The notes under the pieces: model-generated | What the model saw: only the letters and a program-made list of their open reading frames with translations | Database searches by the model: none | What the model was told of the DNA's origin: nothing | Position numbers and translations under genes: made by a program | Part shown: one piece after another, positions 47,816 to 59,639 of the stretch | Numbering within the stretch: position 1 is the first letter of the stretch | How the letters are laid out: every line of letters begins with the position of its first letter | Assembly (NCBI GenBank): GCA_033961575.1 | Contig: CM066733.1 | Span: 138,682,421-138,746,420 of the forward strand | DNA length: 64,000 bases | Reading direction: 5' to 3' | Source of the DNA: Aselliscus stoliczkanus | Lineage: Eukaryota > Chordata > Mammalia > Chiroptera > Hipposideridae

Positions 47816-48828
47816 CAAGACCTACTGCCACAGAGCATGAAGGCTGATATACCCTGGCAGGTGAACTGGGTACCAGGAGACATGGTACATAAAGCTTCTA
47901 GAACCAGACGCATCAATTTCATCACTCCTTCAGTTGCAAGTTTAAGTCCTCAAGTCAAACTAGCTGAAGAATAAAAGGGACTTCATTGATTCACACAACT
48001 AGAAGGGCTAAATTTTAACTCAGCGAGATCTTGGGGCTCAAATGATGTTAACCTGATTCAGTCTTCCTCCTTCTTTCAGCTCTTATTTCTTTGCTTCCTT
48101 TTGCTCTTCAGACAACCATTCTGCACAATGGTAGCAGCAGTCCTAAATTATCGCTTCCTAGTTTAGCAACGCTAGTGAGAAAAGACCTTCCCAGATAGCT
48201 CAGGTAGCCTTAGTCACGGCCTTGCACTTGAACCAATTATTTGGCTTGGGTGTTGGGTGGTCTGATTGGTCAGCCTAGACCTGGAGTGGGGGGTGGGCCT
48301 CATGGAAAGAGCAGTTCCCAAAAGAAAGAAGAGGAGCTATACAGGAGGAGGAAGGGGTGTCCATTATAACCTTAAGTTTTAGGCCTTGGTTTCTCAATTA
48401 TTGAAATTAGGGAGTTGGTCAAGATGATGTGTCTGATTCCTTACGGCTGTAAACTCTTTATAAATATCTGTAATAAATCCCTCTGCAAAACTGCTAAATG
48501 AATTAACTGGAATGCCATTCCCACAGATAAATTTATAGTACAATAAATAAAATATTAAAGGGATTACCTGGTATGGGGTTCTGAAAAATAAATAGAATAT
48601 AGCCCTGGATCTCAGTAAAGAGGGATGATTTAGAACTGCACTTCCTAATCTTCTGCTTTAATTAGTATATAGAGAAAAATTAAACAGTGTCATAATTTTT
48701 GTGGTGTGAAGAATACTTAGGTCTCCAAAAATTAGGTGAAGAAAAGAATTTTGAAGGAAAATCTGCCTGTCTACAGAACTGTTACTAGGATACAAGCCAA
48801 ACATTCTAATGTAGACAGGCTTCTTATC
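47816..48828. other. Unique non-coding DNA
   Basis: No gene or named repeat recognised between the repeats on either side. Confidence 0.5.
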
Positions 48829-48939
48829 CCATTATAACCTCCTTGAAGGGCCGGCCGAGTGGCGCGGTGGTTAAGCGCTGGCTTGGGAAGCCAGCTGTCC
48901 CAGTTCGGGTCCCACATACGAGGGCCAGTGACACTGACC

Positions 48940-48970
<31 letters not shown>

Positions 48971-48990
48971 AATACCATTATAACCTCCTT
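48829..48990 (+). mobile_element. Short tRNA-derived SINE (copy 4), perfect TSD
   Basis: Flanked by perfect 16-bp repeats CCATTATAACCTCCTT (48829-48844 and 48975-48990). The body is the tRNA-like head only: A box TGGCGCGGTGG, anticodon-like stem-loop GCTGGC-TTGGGAA-GCCAGC, B box AGTTCGGGTCC, then AGTGACACTGACCT and an uninterrupted A-tail of about 27. The pure long tail and perfect TSD mark this as one of the youngest insertions in the window. Confidence 0.95.
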
Positions 48991-49159
48991 TGGTTGGGAG
49001 TGGAGGGAGTGTCTGGTTATTAAGGACCAACCAACCAGAGCCATACTTACTGAGACTCACAGTGACATCTATTAGGACTGAAGGATGAGTGCTCATCCTA
49101 GCATTCAAGGGGTGGGCGGAGCTCATAGACATCCAACCAACCGCATGTCACCCCTTACT

Positions 49160-49350
49160 CCAGAGCTTCTCAAGGTATGTCCCAAAGACCACCTGTAGAA
49201 ACTGTCTCTTGAAATGCTTATTTAAAAGTCTGGCTCGCCCCCTAAACTTATACAATCAGAATCCTCAAGATTAGGGCCTGGGAAACTTCACGGTGACATA
49301 AGATCCCCATGACTCCTATTCTCATTGAAGTGTGAGAATCTTACCTTCCA
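49160..49350. mobile_element. MER5-type hAT-Charlie MITE
   Basis: Starts CCAGAGCTTCTCAAGGTATG with AAAGACCACCTG, has GAAATGCTTATTTAAAAGTC and ACAATCAGAATCCTCAAGAT in the core, and ends GAAGTGTGAGAATC, in MER5 order. Confidence 0.5.
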
Positions 49351-50666
49351 CTTGGCACCTAAGGTTGACTTGGGGCTGGCTGGCTACCTGAGAAACCCCT
49401 ACTCCCCTCTATATCACATCCTTCTGGTTCCACCTGATCCCTTATGGCAAGTTGTCTCTTTTTATTCTTCAAAGATATTCTTGTGGCTCTCCCCTTAACC
49501 AGATTTCACCTGTGCAAAAATATGTTAGGAAAGAAAAAGCCCCAGAGAATGAACCAGCCCTGGGACTGGGAAGAGTGGAGAGGGGACAAAAGCGTGATGG
49601 AGCACAGATTTAGGAATGCACAGAGCAGAGAAGGGTGAGGGAGAGGTAAGTGGGTGCGATGAACAGAGTGCAAACAAGCTTTCATGGTTTCCTGATTTAG
49701 CTTGCTACTCACCACGTCCACAGTTTATGGAAGGATACCACACATTTCAGCAGCCCAGGCTCATAGTGAAACTAGCTTCTTACATTCTAGAGAGCACTCA
49801 AGGGATGCCCACTTCAGGTTTTCATCCTACAGAAGATGAGTTCAATGGTCTGTCATGGAAAACCTTCTTGAAGAGGAAAGAACAAAAGTCAGACTAGGAA
49901 ACAGCCAGTAGTAGGAATAAAACTCTGTTCCTAGGTTATTGAAGCCTGAACTGCTCTTCCCCCTTCTATACAGGGGATCAACAACTTATGACACATCATT
50001 AATAATTTAAGAGTATCACATTAGCCTTCCCTCATCCTACTCTCTTCCATCATACTCTCCCCACTCCAAAACGGGTTATAGCGGAAATTCTTCCACTTAG
50101 CAGTCACTGCTTGGGGTTAAGGCTTTGATCTATAGGAATCTTCCATTACAAGCCAAATACAAGTAGCGAGCTCTTAATATCCTAAGCTCTTAATAAGTCA
50201 TTAACTTCTTATGAGAGATTAATTTATTAGATTGCCTTTTCAGAGTGACAGTGAGCTAAGGACTCAAACTGATTTATCTTGACAAAGCCTATGATAGGGA
50301 TGATATGCACAGGCTTGGAGCAGATGAGACAGGTAGATCCAAAGCTTGAACAGGACTGTTATGGGGTATACTGGAGGCCTAGGAATAGGTCACAGACTGA
50401 GGAGGAAAGGGTGTGGAAATATGAAATGAGAGGGAGGCAAAGCAAAAGCAAGGTTTGGGGCACCCATGAGGATGCCTCTGCTCAGGGCCTGTGGAGAGGG
50501 CACACGATGACCTAGGTTTCTTAAGCAGAAGCGAGGGAGCTGGCTCTGTCAGCCCAGAGTACAGGTCCCAGCAATGACCTTGAACAAGCAGGAGGCTGGC
50601 CTCCCCTCTCTGGGCCTCCACTTCCTCATCCAAAATAGAGTGGAGTTCCCTTATAGCTATAGATTC

Positions 50667-50804
50667 TGAAATTTGAACTCTTTTTTTGTTTTTTGAGGGT
50701 GGTGTCACTGGCCCTCATATGTGGGACCCGAACCGGGGCCGCCGGCTTCCCAAGCCAGCGCTTAACCACCGCACCACTCAGCCGGCCCTGAAATATGAAC
50801 TCTT
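50667..50804 (-). mobile_element. Short tRNA-derived SINE (copy 5), with TSD
   Basis: TSDs TGAAATTTGAACTCTT (50667-50682) and TGAAATATGAACTCTT (50789-50804), one mismatch. Between them, read on minus: head GGCCGGCTGAGTGGTGCGGT, B box GGTTCGGGTCC, AGTGACACCACCCTC and an A-rich tail. No long-form body. Confidence 0.9.
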
Positions 50805-52269
50805 AACAATCCAGCATGATCAGAAAAAAAGGGATGGAGGGTGAGGTGGGAAGAGAAGGGAGCAGAAAGGAGAAAAATAGAAAGAGAGCTTATCAAGGAC
50901 CTTCACTTTCCACCCAGGCACGTGTAGTAGTTCCTTAAGGCAAAACATCAATTTCTAGTTTTAAAGACAATGATGTATGTGGGACGGTGTATAAATAATG
51001 GGTAAGGATAAGGGAATAGATATCTGAAGTTAAACAAATATATAAATTTGATATATGCTATATGCTCAGAAAGAAGAAAAGTTGTTTCTCATTATCAGCC
51101 TTAAAACATTTTGGGGGGAAATGCATTTTTCTTTAATTTAGCCAACAAAGTTTTTTTATCACCACCTGAGTCCTTAAACTTTTAGGATTTCTGAGAACTG
51201 TGATTTGACCCACACTCCCAATCTATCTGTTGGTCAGATCTGACACGGTTTTATATAGCTTTGAACCTGAGTTAAGACAACAACAAAAAAACTGAAGTCA
51301 AATAGTTGTCACAAAGCTTATTCAGTGCCTCAGACCATTAGCTAGAAATTTTATGTAAAATACAGCAGCAAATTAAAGAGAAGATGTGCTAGTAGAGGAT
51401 GTTATCTAAGACCCAAAGGAGGAAGCTCTGAGCAGGGAAAGAGATATTAAAAACGCATGGATGTGCGGTAGGGTAGATTCACACACTGGTACTGGGATCA
51501 CAACATGCTAACCAAGATGGTCCCATTCAACCATTGATGTGCATGGTGAGCCCAAACCACAGAGAAAGGAGTGTGTCACAGCAATAGATTTTGTGTAGGA
51601 GAAGAAATCCATGATCATTTAGAAATATTTCCAAAAAAGAAAATCAAAATCATTTTTTACATATTTTATACTCAAGAAGGGTAAGATTCAATTATTTGAA
51701 AAGATATTCATAAAGGAACCCCTGATTCAGTATTTCATTTCCCACTGACATTCTTGCATATATAGATGCATACGTTAAAACCTTCTGTTCTAGCAAACTG
51801 ATAAACTCTGTGTCCTACTCATGCCCTCAATTCTATCTGTCACTGTTTTATAATCATTTCTCCCAGCTGTGGAATCCTCACCTAGCAGAGACTGTGCCAA
51901 CTATGTATTGTACTAAATAAGTACTCTGAATTTTAAAGTTAGTATTTTGCTCCCGCTTTCTTATCTTTTCCTGGGCTCTGTGTACAAAGCCACTGTGTAC
52001 ATGGCCACTGAGAAGTATGAGACTCCCTTAGCTCAATAAATTCTGCCCTAATGACACAGGTATGGTCATAGTTAAAACACATTAATAGAATAATAAGTGG
52101 CTTTGGGAAGGCAGCCTGTTCTGTCGTTGATCTTAGATCTGTCCTTTAAGGCAATGATTATTTTCTAACAATCAAAGATTTTGTGTTGGACAGTTAGGGA
52201 TGCCTAACCCAAGCAACCAGTGGTACCAAACTTACTCAGTGTCATGCATATAGACCAGACCTTGATGGA
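50805..52269. other. Non-coding DNA, no gene recognised
   Basis: AT-rich, no exon or clear repeat family. Confidence 0.5.
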
Positions 52270-52545
52270 TTGACACACTTAGTGTTATTTTCTAATTTAG
52301 GTACACAATAAACAAATCATAAGTATACATCTAGATTAATTTTTGCAAATTTATGTGTGTGTGTGTGTAACCATTACTCTGATCTAGATGGAGAATATAT
52401 TTAACACTTGAATATGCTCCGCTGTGTCCCTTCCCAGTTAATATACCTTCAAGGCAATCAGTATTCTTACTTCTTCCTCTATAGATTGGTTACTGAGTGA
52501 AGACATCTATCTATGTGTCTGTCTGTCTGTCGTATCCCTGTTTAT
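52270..52545 (-). mobile_element. L1 3'UTR-type fragment, antisense (weak)
   Basis: GATTAATTTTTGCAAATTTA, then TG repeats, GTAACCATTACTCTGATCTA and GATGGAGAATATATTTAACA resemble the reverse complement of old L1 3'UTRs (ATGTAACCAGCACCCAGATCAAGAAACAGAAC). A (TCTG)n-like tract follows at about 52508-52532. Confidence 0.4.
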
Positions 52546-53000
52546 CCATCCATGCCCAAAATAATGAATAGAGTGCTTATGTTCTGGGCACTATTTGGTA
52601 GCTAGAGATGCAGAAGTTAATAAAACAGATGAGGCCTCTGGGTTGTGTGGGACTCTGTTGGAGAACTGATCATAATAATCAAATTAATAAATCAGACCAT
52701 TTCAAATCATGAAAAATAAACTAAGATAATTGACAGGCAGTAAATAGGCAGGGTAGCGCAATAGAGGATGGGGTGGGTGTATCTGCAGAGTTGACATTTG
52801 GACTGAGAGCTGGCTGATGAAGAGCAGGGAAAGAGTGCCCCAGGGAAGAGAGAACTGAAAAAGCAAAATCCCTCAGACAAGAAGCAGCTCCGGGCCACGA
52901 GGAACTGAAAGGCCAGTGTGGCTGGATGTGGGAGGTGGGGCGTGGGGAGAAAGTCGTAAGAGATGATGTAAGAGAAGCACTCAGGAACCAGAGGACAGTT
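52546..53000 (-). mobile_element. L2 LINE 3' end, antisense
   Basis: GAATAGAGTGCTTATGTTCT, GATGCAGAAGTTAATAAAAC, TTGACATTTGGACTGAGAGC, AAAATCCCTCAGACAAGAAG and GAAAGGCCAGTGTGGCTGGA follow the reverse complement of L2 in order. Confidence 0.7.
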
Positions 53001-53040
53001 TCAAGGGGAAGGTGATTTGCAAAACGGGGATAGACATTGG

Positions 53041-53096
<56 letters not shown>

Positions 53097-53107
53097 GATA
53101 GATAGAT
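53041..53107. repeat. (GATA)n microsatellite
   Basis: About 13 uninterrupted AGAT units, one TGATA interruption, then two more. A candidate tetranucleotide marker. Confidence 0.95.
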
Positions 53108-54520
53108 ATCTGGTATACTCTACTAATTAATTTTATAAACCTTTCCCAGAAAGTACCTTCAGTACATCCGTAGTGGCTGCTGGATGTGACTTGCAACTAA
53201 CTGGGTGGCAGGTCAGCTAAGAATGAATTCCAAAGCAGAGGGCTTTCTGAAAGCATAATTATACATACTGAACGTAACAAAAGGAAAAGAGCTTTTAAGG
53301 TAGCAAATCCTAAAGAGAATTTGGATAATGTGGGTGCTAGTCTTCATATTTTCATGACTAATTAGAGGGAACTGGGAAACACACAATGCTGCCCACAGCC
53401 CTCCCAACCCATTATGGGCACTTCTAATTTCAGAGAAGTGAAGCCCTTGGTAACCGCCCCAAGGTTGTCTTGGAACTTGTACTGTATTAGCAGAAGAGAG
53501 TAAAAATAATAGTCTTCTGAATATCTATAAAGGGTACCATTCCCTCATTAGCAGATACCTAACAAGTTCAAATCTCGTTTCCATGTTAACGAAGCAACTC
53601 CCAAATTTACTTTGCTCTCGAAAATCTAACTTTTCCATTTTTCCTTTTTACATGGAAAATGTGGTATTTGAGCAGCTTAGACTACCAACCGTTTCATGTG
53701 CATGTGGCTAGAAAAAATTCGTGGTTATATAAAATATATGTTTTTTTCCTTAGTAAATAACGTGTTTGTTTATCATTTTAAAAAGCATTCAGAATTGTAT
53801 TTATTGATCCAAATAGATATAAACTTAAACATGCTAAAAAAAATAACAAATTGGCATGTTTCAAACTTGCCCTTTATTAAATAAAACCATGATATTATTT
53901 TTTAAAAAAACAGTAAAATATACATGATGGGAAATATTAAATTTCAGGGTCAGGGTAGATTTGAGGGGGAAAAAACCAAGACAACTGCATTGGAGAGTAA
54001 GTTCTCAGTAAGAGATCACATTGCATTTATATAAATACTCAAATAATAGCAATGTTTGGAAAATGCACCCAAACACCTCAATGGAAGCAGAAATAAAATT
54101 TTGCATGATTTTAAATATCAGGATATCTGAAAGCATGAAGATATATAGCTGAGTTTTTCCATTGTCATTGAGATTTAATTTTATGTAGCACTAACTGAAA
54201 GACTCATATTGGTTTTGGTTCTTCATTACTTAGAGAAGGGGCTGCAACTAATTTTGGCTTATTTCCTGGCCATTGCAGGGTTCCATGGACTGCCTCCTTC
54301 CTCCACCTAACAAGGCCAGAGATTAAAGTGCAGTTGGTTACAGCCTAAGTAGGAGGGCCACCTGGTACAGAGAAAGCACACGGAGGACAGGTGCTCCCAT
54401 TCAAGAGGCAGTCTACTGATTTTGCTGAAACCTCTAGTGATAACTGGATTGCAAATCCCAACACCCTCATTTACCTACAGGTGATTTGCCCAACGACATC
54501 TCTAAGAACCTATTTTCCTG
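53108..54520. other. Non-coding DNA, no gene recognised
   Basis: Unique AT-rich sequence with no splice-flanked open frame and no repeat family that I can name. Confidence 0.5.
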
Positions 54521-54524
54521 CAAA

Positions 54525-54925
54525 CTTGGGACAATAGTACTTATTTCATAGTGTTATTGGGAGGGTGAAGTGACTGACAGTCAGCAGTTAACATACAAGT
54601 GTGCTGGTTGTTTATATAAATATTCGTGGCTCAGACACTAACTTTATGTGACTCTGAGCAAGCCATTGATCTCTGTGCCTAAGTAGTATCCTCATTTATA
54701 AACTGAGAGCTGAACAAGGTGAGAGCTAAGTTTCCTTCCAACTCCAAAATTCTACAATTCTTACTACCAATGTGACCCTTATGATGGGCATAATAAGAGC
54801 ACCGAGTCATAGAAAGTTTGAGAGGATAGATGAATTAAGACAGGTAGAAATTCTTCAAACAGCACCAGACACAAAGGCAGTGCTTAATATATGTTAGCTG
54901 GGATGATGCTGCTGATGAAGAAAGA
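54525..54925 (+). mobile_element. MIR fragments, sense
   Basis: Three MIR-like pieces in the same orientation: CTTGGGACAATAGTACTTAT (about 54525-54600), GTGACTCTGAGCAAGCCATT followed by GATCTCTGTGCCTAAGTAGT (about 54625-54750), and GGCAGTGCTTAATATATGTT (about 54820-54920). At least two original insertions are needed to explain the order. Confidence 0.55.
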
Positions 54926-56455
54926 TGCTGATGCATTCCATTGATAAACAAGGTGGTAGCTCCAAAACATTCATATTGATTATATTATCTCTTCTTTCCA
55001 GAGTCAATGCCAGAATTACCAAGATTTGATCCTTTAAATGTTTTTCAAGATTAAACATTCATTTCTCAGTAGGAAATATACAGAGATTTTCCAGAGTAGG
55101 TAACTGGTCTGCTAACATGTTTGTTTTTTCCAATTTGGTATCAATACTTTAAGAAATTAATTGATTTCTGACTCCCTTATCTTTTTTGTGAACCTTGACA
55201 TGAGCAGTTTTGTGAGCACTTTTTTTCTAAAAAAGTATAGCACCCAAATCCCATACATTCAAAGTTCCTGAAATTTACCTGGAGAGTTGCCTGCTTCAAA
55301 TTATTTTAAGTAATATATAATTTCACTAAGTAACGCAAGTATGCTAACATTTAATTCTCACTTGAAGAAAAGTTTTTATTTACCCAGAACTGTGATTTGC
55401 ATAGGTCATTTCTAGCCCTCGCTAAGCTTTTTGTGAAATGCTACACACAATTAAGTCAGCCAGTCAAGCCAAATGAACCAGTGAGTGTGTTATAAATAGC
55501 AACCAGAATTATACTTCAGATGTTAACTGGTTTGTCCTGATTTAATAATGAATTACATCATTTGACAAATGAGATAAGACCTTCACCTTTAGCTTTCTGA
55601 TCCAAACTTCTAATAGTTGAAATGTATTATTACCATCTGGTGTCTGGCCTCTGAAATGCTCTGGTGCTGTCTGCCTCATTTCAAGGAGTCAGGGTCGGTC
55701 TGCCAAAAAAACTCTCCTAAGTGTCTGGATTGGCAGGCCCAGCAAGAAGGCTAAGAACCCAGTGAACCATGAAGATACAGCTTGAGCTCGGTAGAAGTTT
55801 CCTCCAGTTCAAGGCAGACAGACTTGATTTCTTAGTTTGTGATGCAAGAAAATTGTCATAAAATCAGTTCTTTTTATTTTGGATCTCAATTCTGAGGGGT
55901 GCAATTCCTATACTTTTTAAGACTGTTCGGATTTCTCTTAAGCCCTTTGACACCCTTTACAAAATGGCAGTAATTTTAGCATCTTTCATCCTCACGTACA
56001 ATAATTTGAGAATAAAGCTACGAGTCCTATAGAGCTTGGAGTTTTAACACAGAGAAGCCACATCAATCTGACAGTTCTTTATTGTTCTTCATGTCATTCC
56101 AGATTCTGGACAAAGTCCAGATGAGTCTCATTGCTTTCAAGAAAATTGCAATATGGTAGGAGTTCAGAGTTAACAGACAGACCCACAGCCAAAACCAGAT
56201 AAAAATGAAAGTAAATGCTAAACACAACCATGCGGATTGTAAGTGGGATCAATTTTCTTGGTGTATCTAAAAGAAAATTTAAAGAGTATAATGTAGGAAA
56301 ACAAATAGAAATGAGATACAAATAACAAGACAGAGAGTGACTCTAGACTAGAAAAATGTCTGTGTCTTGGTAGATTTGAATAATTTAGAAATGCCAAATC
56401 TGGGCAAAACAAGAGTTTCTACTACTAATGGCTGCATCATTACTTGAGGTAGCCA
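54926..56455. other. Unique non-coding DNA, possible regulatory stretch
   Basis: Repeat-free by eye. 55340-55600 contains an octamer-type ATTTGCAT (in GTGATTTGCATAGGTCATTT, which also has an AGGTCA nuclear-receptor half site) and several TAAT words. No coding potential. Confidence 0.4.
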
Positions 56456-56459
56456 AAAG

Positions 56460-56620
56460 ATAACTAATGTTAAGTCCATGTTTGTCAGTGGGGAAGCTGA
56501 GAGAGAGAGGAGTTAAATAATCTACCCATAATTACCCAGCCAGGGAGTGAAAGAGCAGAGATTCAAGTCCAGGTCTAAGGGCTCTAAAGCTAAGCCCTCA
56601 CAACTGTACTTGGTAACCAT
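56460..56620 (-). mobile_element. MIR SINE, antisense
   Basis: TCAGTGGGGAAGCTGAGAGA, CCATAATTACCCAGCCAGGG, GAGATTCAAGTCCAGGTCTA and CTAAAGCTAAGCCCTCACAA follow reverse-complement MIR. Confidence 0.6.
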
Positions 56621-57635
56621 TTTTCTCTTTGGTTGATTCTACTAAGGTGACTATACATTTTGGAGCAAAAGGAGAAGCTATACTAAATATGCCTGGGCAA
56701 TTGGTATGAACCAAGACAATCTGAGACCAACTGAGAGGTTAGGTCACCCTCTCTCCATTCCCAGCCTTCTACCAGACCCCCGCTGCATCCAACCGGTTGC
56801 TGATTTCTTGGAGTACATTGATTAAAGTCTGTAGTTTTAGAAAGTTCTTCCATTTTAAAAGAGTCCACAAACAAACAGGTCTAATGAAATGAATCACTAA
56901 CAGTGGAATTTTGAATAGTGAGGTACCTGAAAATGAGAACTATTTAAAAACAACACCATTTTCCTAGCCCCTGTCAAATCATACCTCCCATGTGATGTGA
57001 GACTTGGCACCCTGGGTGTTGAAACATTATTGCTCAGGTATATAGGTGGAGCAATGAATTCATAGGCAAACACTATAACTAAAGATATATCCTGCCCAAG
57101 ATACTCCACCCTACTCAGGCCACTATTAGAGTTTCAGATCCAGTTCAGATGTCATAACTTAAGAAAAAATAGGGAAATTTGGAGAGCATTCAGAAGAGAC
57201 TAAAGACCAAAACCAAATGATTACTATTTTTAAATGTTTAATGCTACCAAAATGTAATGTGTTTCAATAAAATGATGCATGTCCTCAACTCACCCAAGTT
57301 CACAAATGTCTGCTAGATGCAGATGGGGCAGAATATCAAATACCTGTGCACCATGTATATAAAATGTAAGCAAAATGCATTTCCATCCCAAGTGTGTGTC
57401 ACAACTAAAGTAATATTTGACCTGTCCTGTTTTTATCTTAGATTTTTGATCATTTTAAATTCCATTTTTATTTGTAAAATTTAAAAAAAAAAGTGTCTAC
57501 AAGCAAAATTAATGGGGAAAAAAGGCCAAGGACTGAGAGGATAAAATAAATACAAAAAGAGGAAATGGGAACTAGGCAAAATACCAGCACATAGAAACAT
57601 GTAAAAATACTCTAGCCAGGCTCCGAGGCCCAGCA
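56621..57635. other. Non-coding DNA, no gene recognised
   Basis: Short open frames only. A CR1/L3 fragment may extend into the right part (GGAGAGCATTCAGAAGAGAC near 57181). Confidence 0.45.
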
Positions 57636-57639
57636 TCCA

Positions 57640-57830
57640 TGGCAGCAAGTGTTGTTAAACATCGGAATGGGTTGCTAAGAGAAGGTAGGGAATCTCCCTT
57701 TCCCAGAAGTCTTTAAAAATAGGATCACATCTGTTGGGATGGGATAATGGGGGTACTGCCTGACTAGACAGCTTCTAAGCAAACTTATATTCTGGTAGGT
57801 CTACCACTTCCCTCTCTGATTGTGAAAAGG
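57640..57830 (+). mobile_element. CR1/L3-type LINE 3' end
   Basis: AACATCGGAATGGGTTGCTA, AGGTAGGGAATCTCCCTTTC, AAGTCTTTAAAAATAGGATC and GGGGTACTGCCTGACTAGAC align in order with the CR1/L3 3' consensus (AATGGAATGGGCTGCC...GAGCTCCCC...CTTCAAGCAGAGGCTGGATG). Confidence 0.55.
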
Positions 57831-58274
57831 AACAATCACTTCCATTCACCTAGCAAACTAGGACTTATAATGTCTATCATTTCAATTGTGTTATGAAACT
57901 ATTTTCATTGTTTTTTGCAATGAAAAGTTAGGTAACTAAATGTTACAGGACATTGGTGAATTTATAGCAAAGGCTCAAACCTCACTTATCCATTTGTAAT
58001 ATTTCCCCCCAAATATCATGAAACTAGAAAGGTACTGAATTTATGTCCTTACAATGTGCAGATTCCTACATTCAATTTTTAATTTTAACTGAATAGTGCT
58101 TGTATCCAGACTCATTGAAGTTACAGGAGGGCTGGACTGGATAGACCTTATTAAAAATTAGGGTCTGCCAGACCAATAGCCCAGGAAGCAAAAGAATTTT
58201 GTTCCCTGGAAAGAACCAATGAACCTCCATTGCTCCCTTTACAATTTTACTGAACTAGCAGACTATTTGCCCTC

Positions 58275-58400
58275 ACTCCATTGAATTGCATTTATATTTG
58301 TTAAGCTCCTACTTTTTGTCAGGCACCATGCCAGGAACACAAAGAGAAAAAGGTCACATCCCCTGACCTTGAGGAACACACAATCTAAAATAAAGCAGAC
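58275..58400 (-). mobile_element. L2 3' end, antisense
   Basis: TTTGTTAAGCTCCTACTTTT, GTCAGGCACCATGCCAGGAA and CCTTGAGGAACACACAATCT are the reverse complement of the L2 tail. Confidence 0.6.
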
Positions 58401-59635
58401 GGGTCCAGGTTGGTGGGTTTTATAGTAATGTAATTTTGAATCTGCATCTTAAGAAAAAGAATTCAAAATTACAAATACAAAATGAAGAGTGAAAGTGAAT
58501 ATCGTGGGGAGAAAAGAAATCACAACAAATGACAAGTTTTAAAATTCTCGCAAATTCCAGAAACATCACAAAATCTAGGGAAGAAAACTATTTTTTTTTA
58601 TTAATTAGCTCTGCCTGTTTCACAGCTATAATTCTATTTGTCCTGTAGTTGCATGTTGCTGAGGACATGACAAGAATTTTGTTGTATCATTTTCTGTAGA
58701 GAGAATAGAACGATAATGCAGTGATTCCCCTGGCATGCTTGAGCGAAATTTGTTTTCTTTCTGGCTCACAACTTATTCAGGCTTATAAATTCATTTTCAG
58801 GATTGTTGTCAAGTATAGGAAAACCTCAATTAAGTTTCTCTCATTTATGAGCTATAAGAGCTGTAAGATTTTAGGATATTGCAAATTTTTTTGTTCATGA
58901 ATAATTTTAAATACTCTTTCAATTGATTATAGTCGTTGAATCAGCTTGTCATTGGTGTCCTTGTTGTAATGGCATATTGTGAATTTTATTTTGTCTCTTT
59001 CAGTGTCAGCATTGTATATTCAATTTGAAAGAAATTTAAATATTTTTCCAATAAGTTTATGTCATTCACTCCTCTACATTAATTAGATTATCAAAGAATA
59101 AAGAGCCTATTCAATACTTTAATTCAAAACTTATCTCTTCCTCTTAATGAATTATTGCTCTTTATAATATTGGAAAATGTCGTGCTACAATTTTCTACTT
59201 CGTGTCAAAATAATTTTTACTGATTTTATCACTCAGTTTTCTTTCACATTCCATTAATTTTCATCTGGATTTATTCTCAGTGCTTTAATAAATGAATTCA
59301 TAGGTGACCAAAAAAAGTACTCTTTATATGTACAAATCAGAAGTCATTGGTTTCTCAATCTTTTTTAAATTGTAAAGTTCCAAAACATCTATCCAAATTG
59401 CAGTTAAAATGAAGTATTTTTGCTTTATCATCTTTTTGAAGAAACACTTCACATCTTATTTACGTTTAGGTTTCTTTTCCATGCCTTTGAAAATACATTT
59501 TTGGGTCATTACATTGCAATGTGCTACATTTCAGAACTTGAGCGCTTTCGTATAGACAAACCATGTTGCTACCCTTAGACTCTTGAAAGAAGTATTCTTG
59601 TTCACATTTCAAAAAATTGAAGTGTAAGTACTATT
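58401..59635. other. AT-rich unique DNA
   Basis: No gene or named repeat recognised. 58.6-59.0 kb is compositionally balanced and repeat-free by eye. Confidence 0.45.
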
Positions 59636-59639
59636 CACT

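Noticed and set aside
47588..47974. 128-codon open frame
   Set aside because: Begins in an antisense L2 and crosses a MER5-like fragment; no domain and no splice context.
48848..48920. A tRNA gene
   Set aside because: A and B boxes and an anticodon-like loop are present, but the acceptor stem does not close and the unit is dispersed eight times with TSDs and A-tails, so it is a SINE head.
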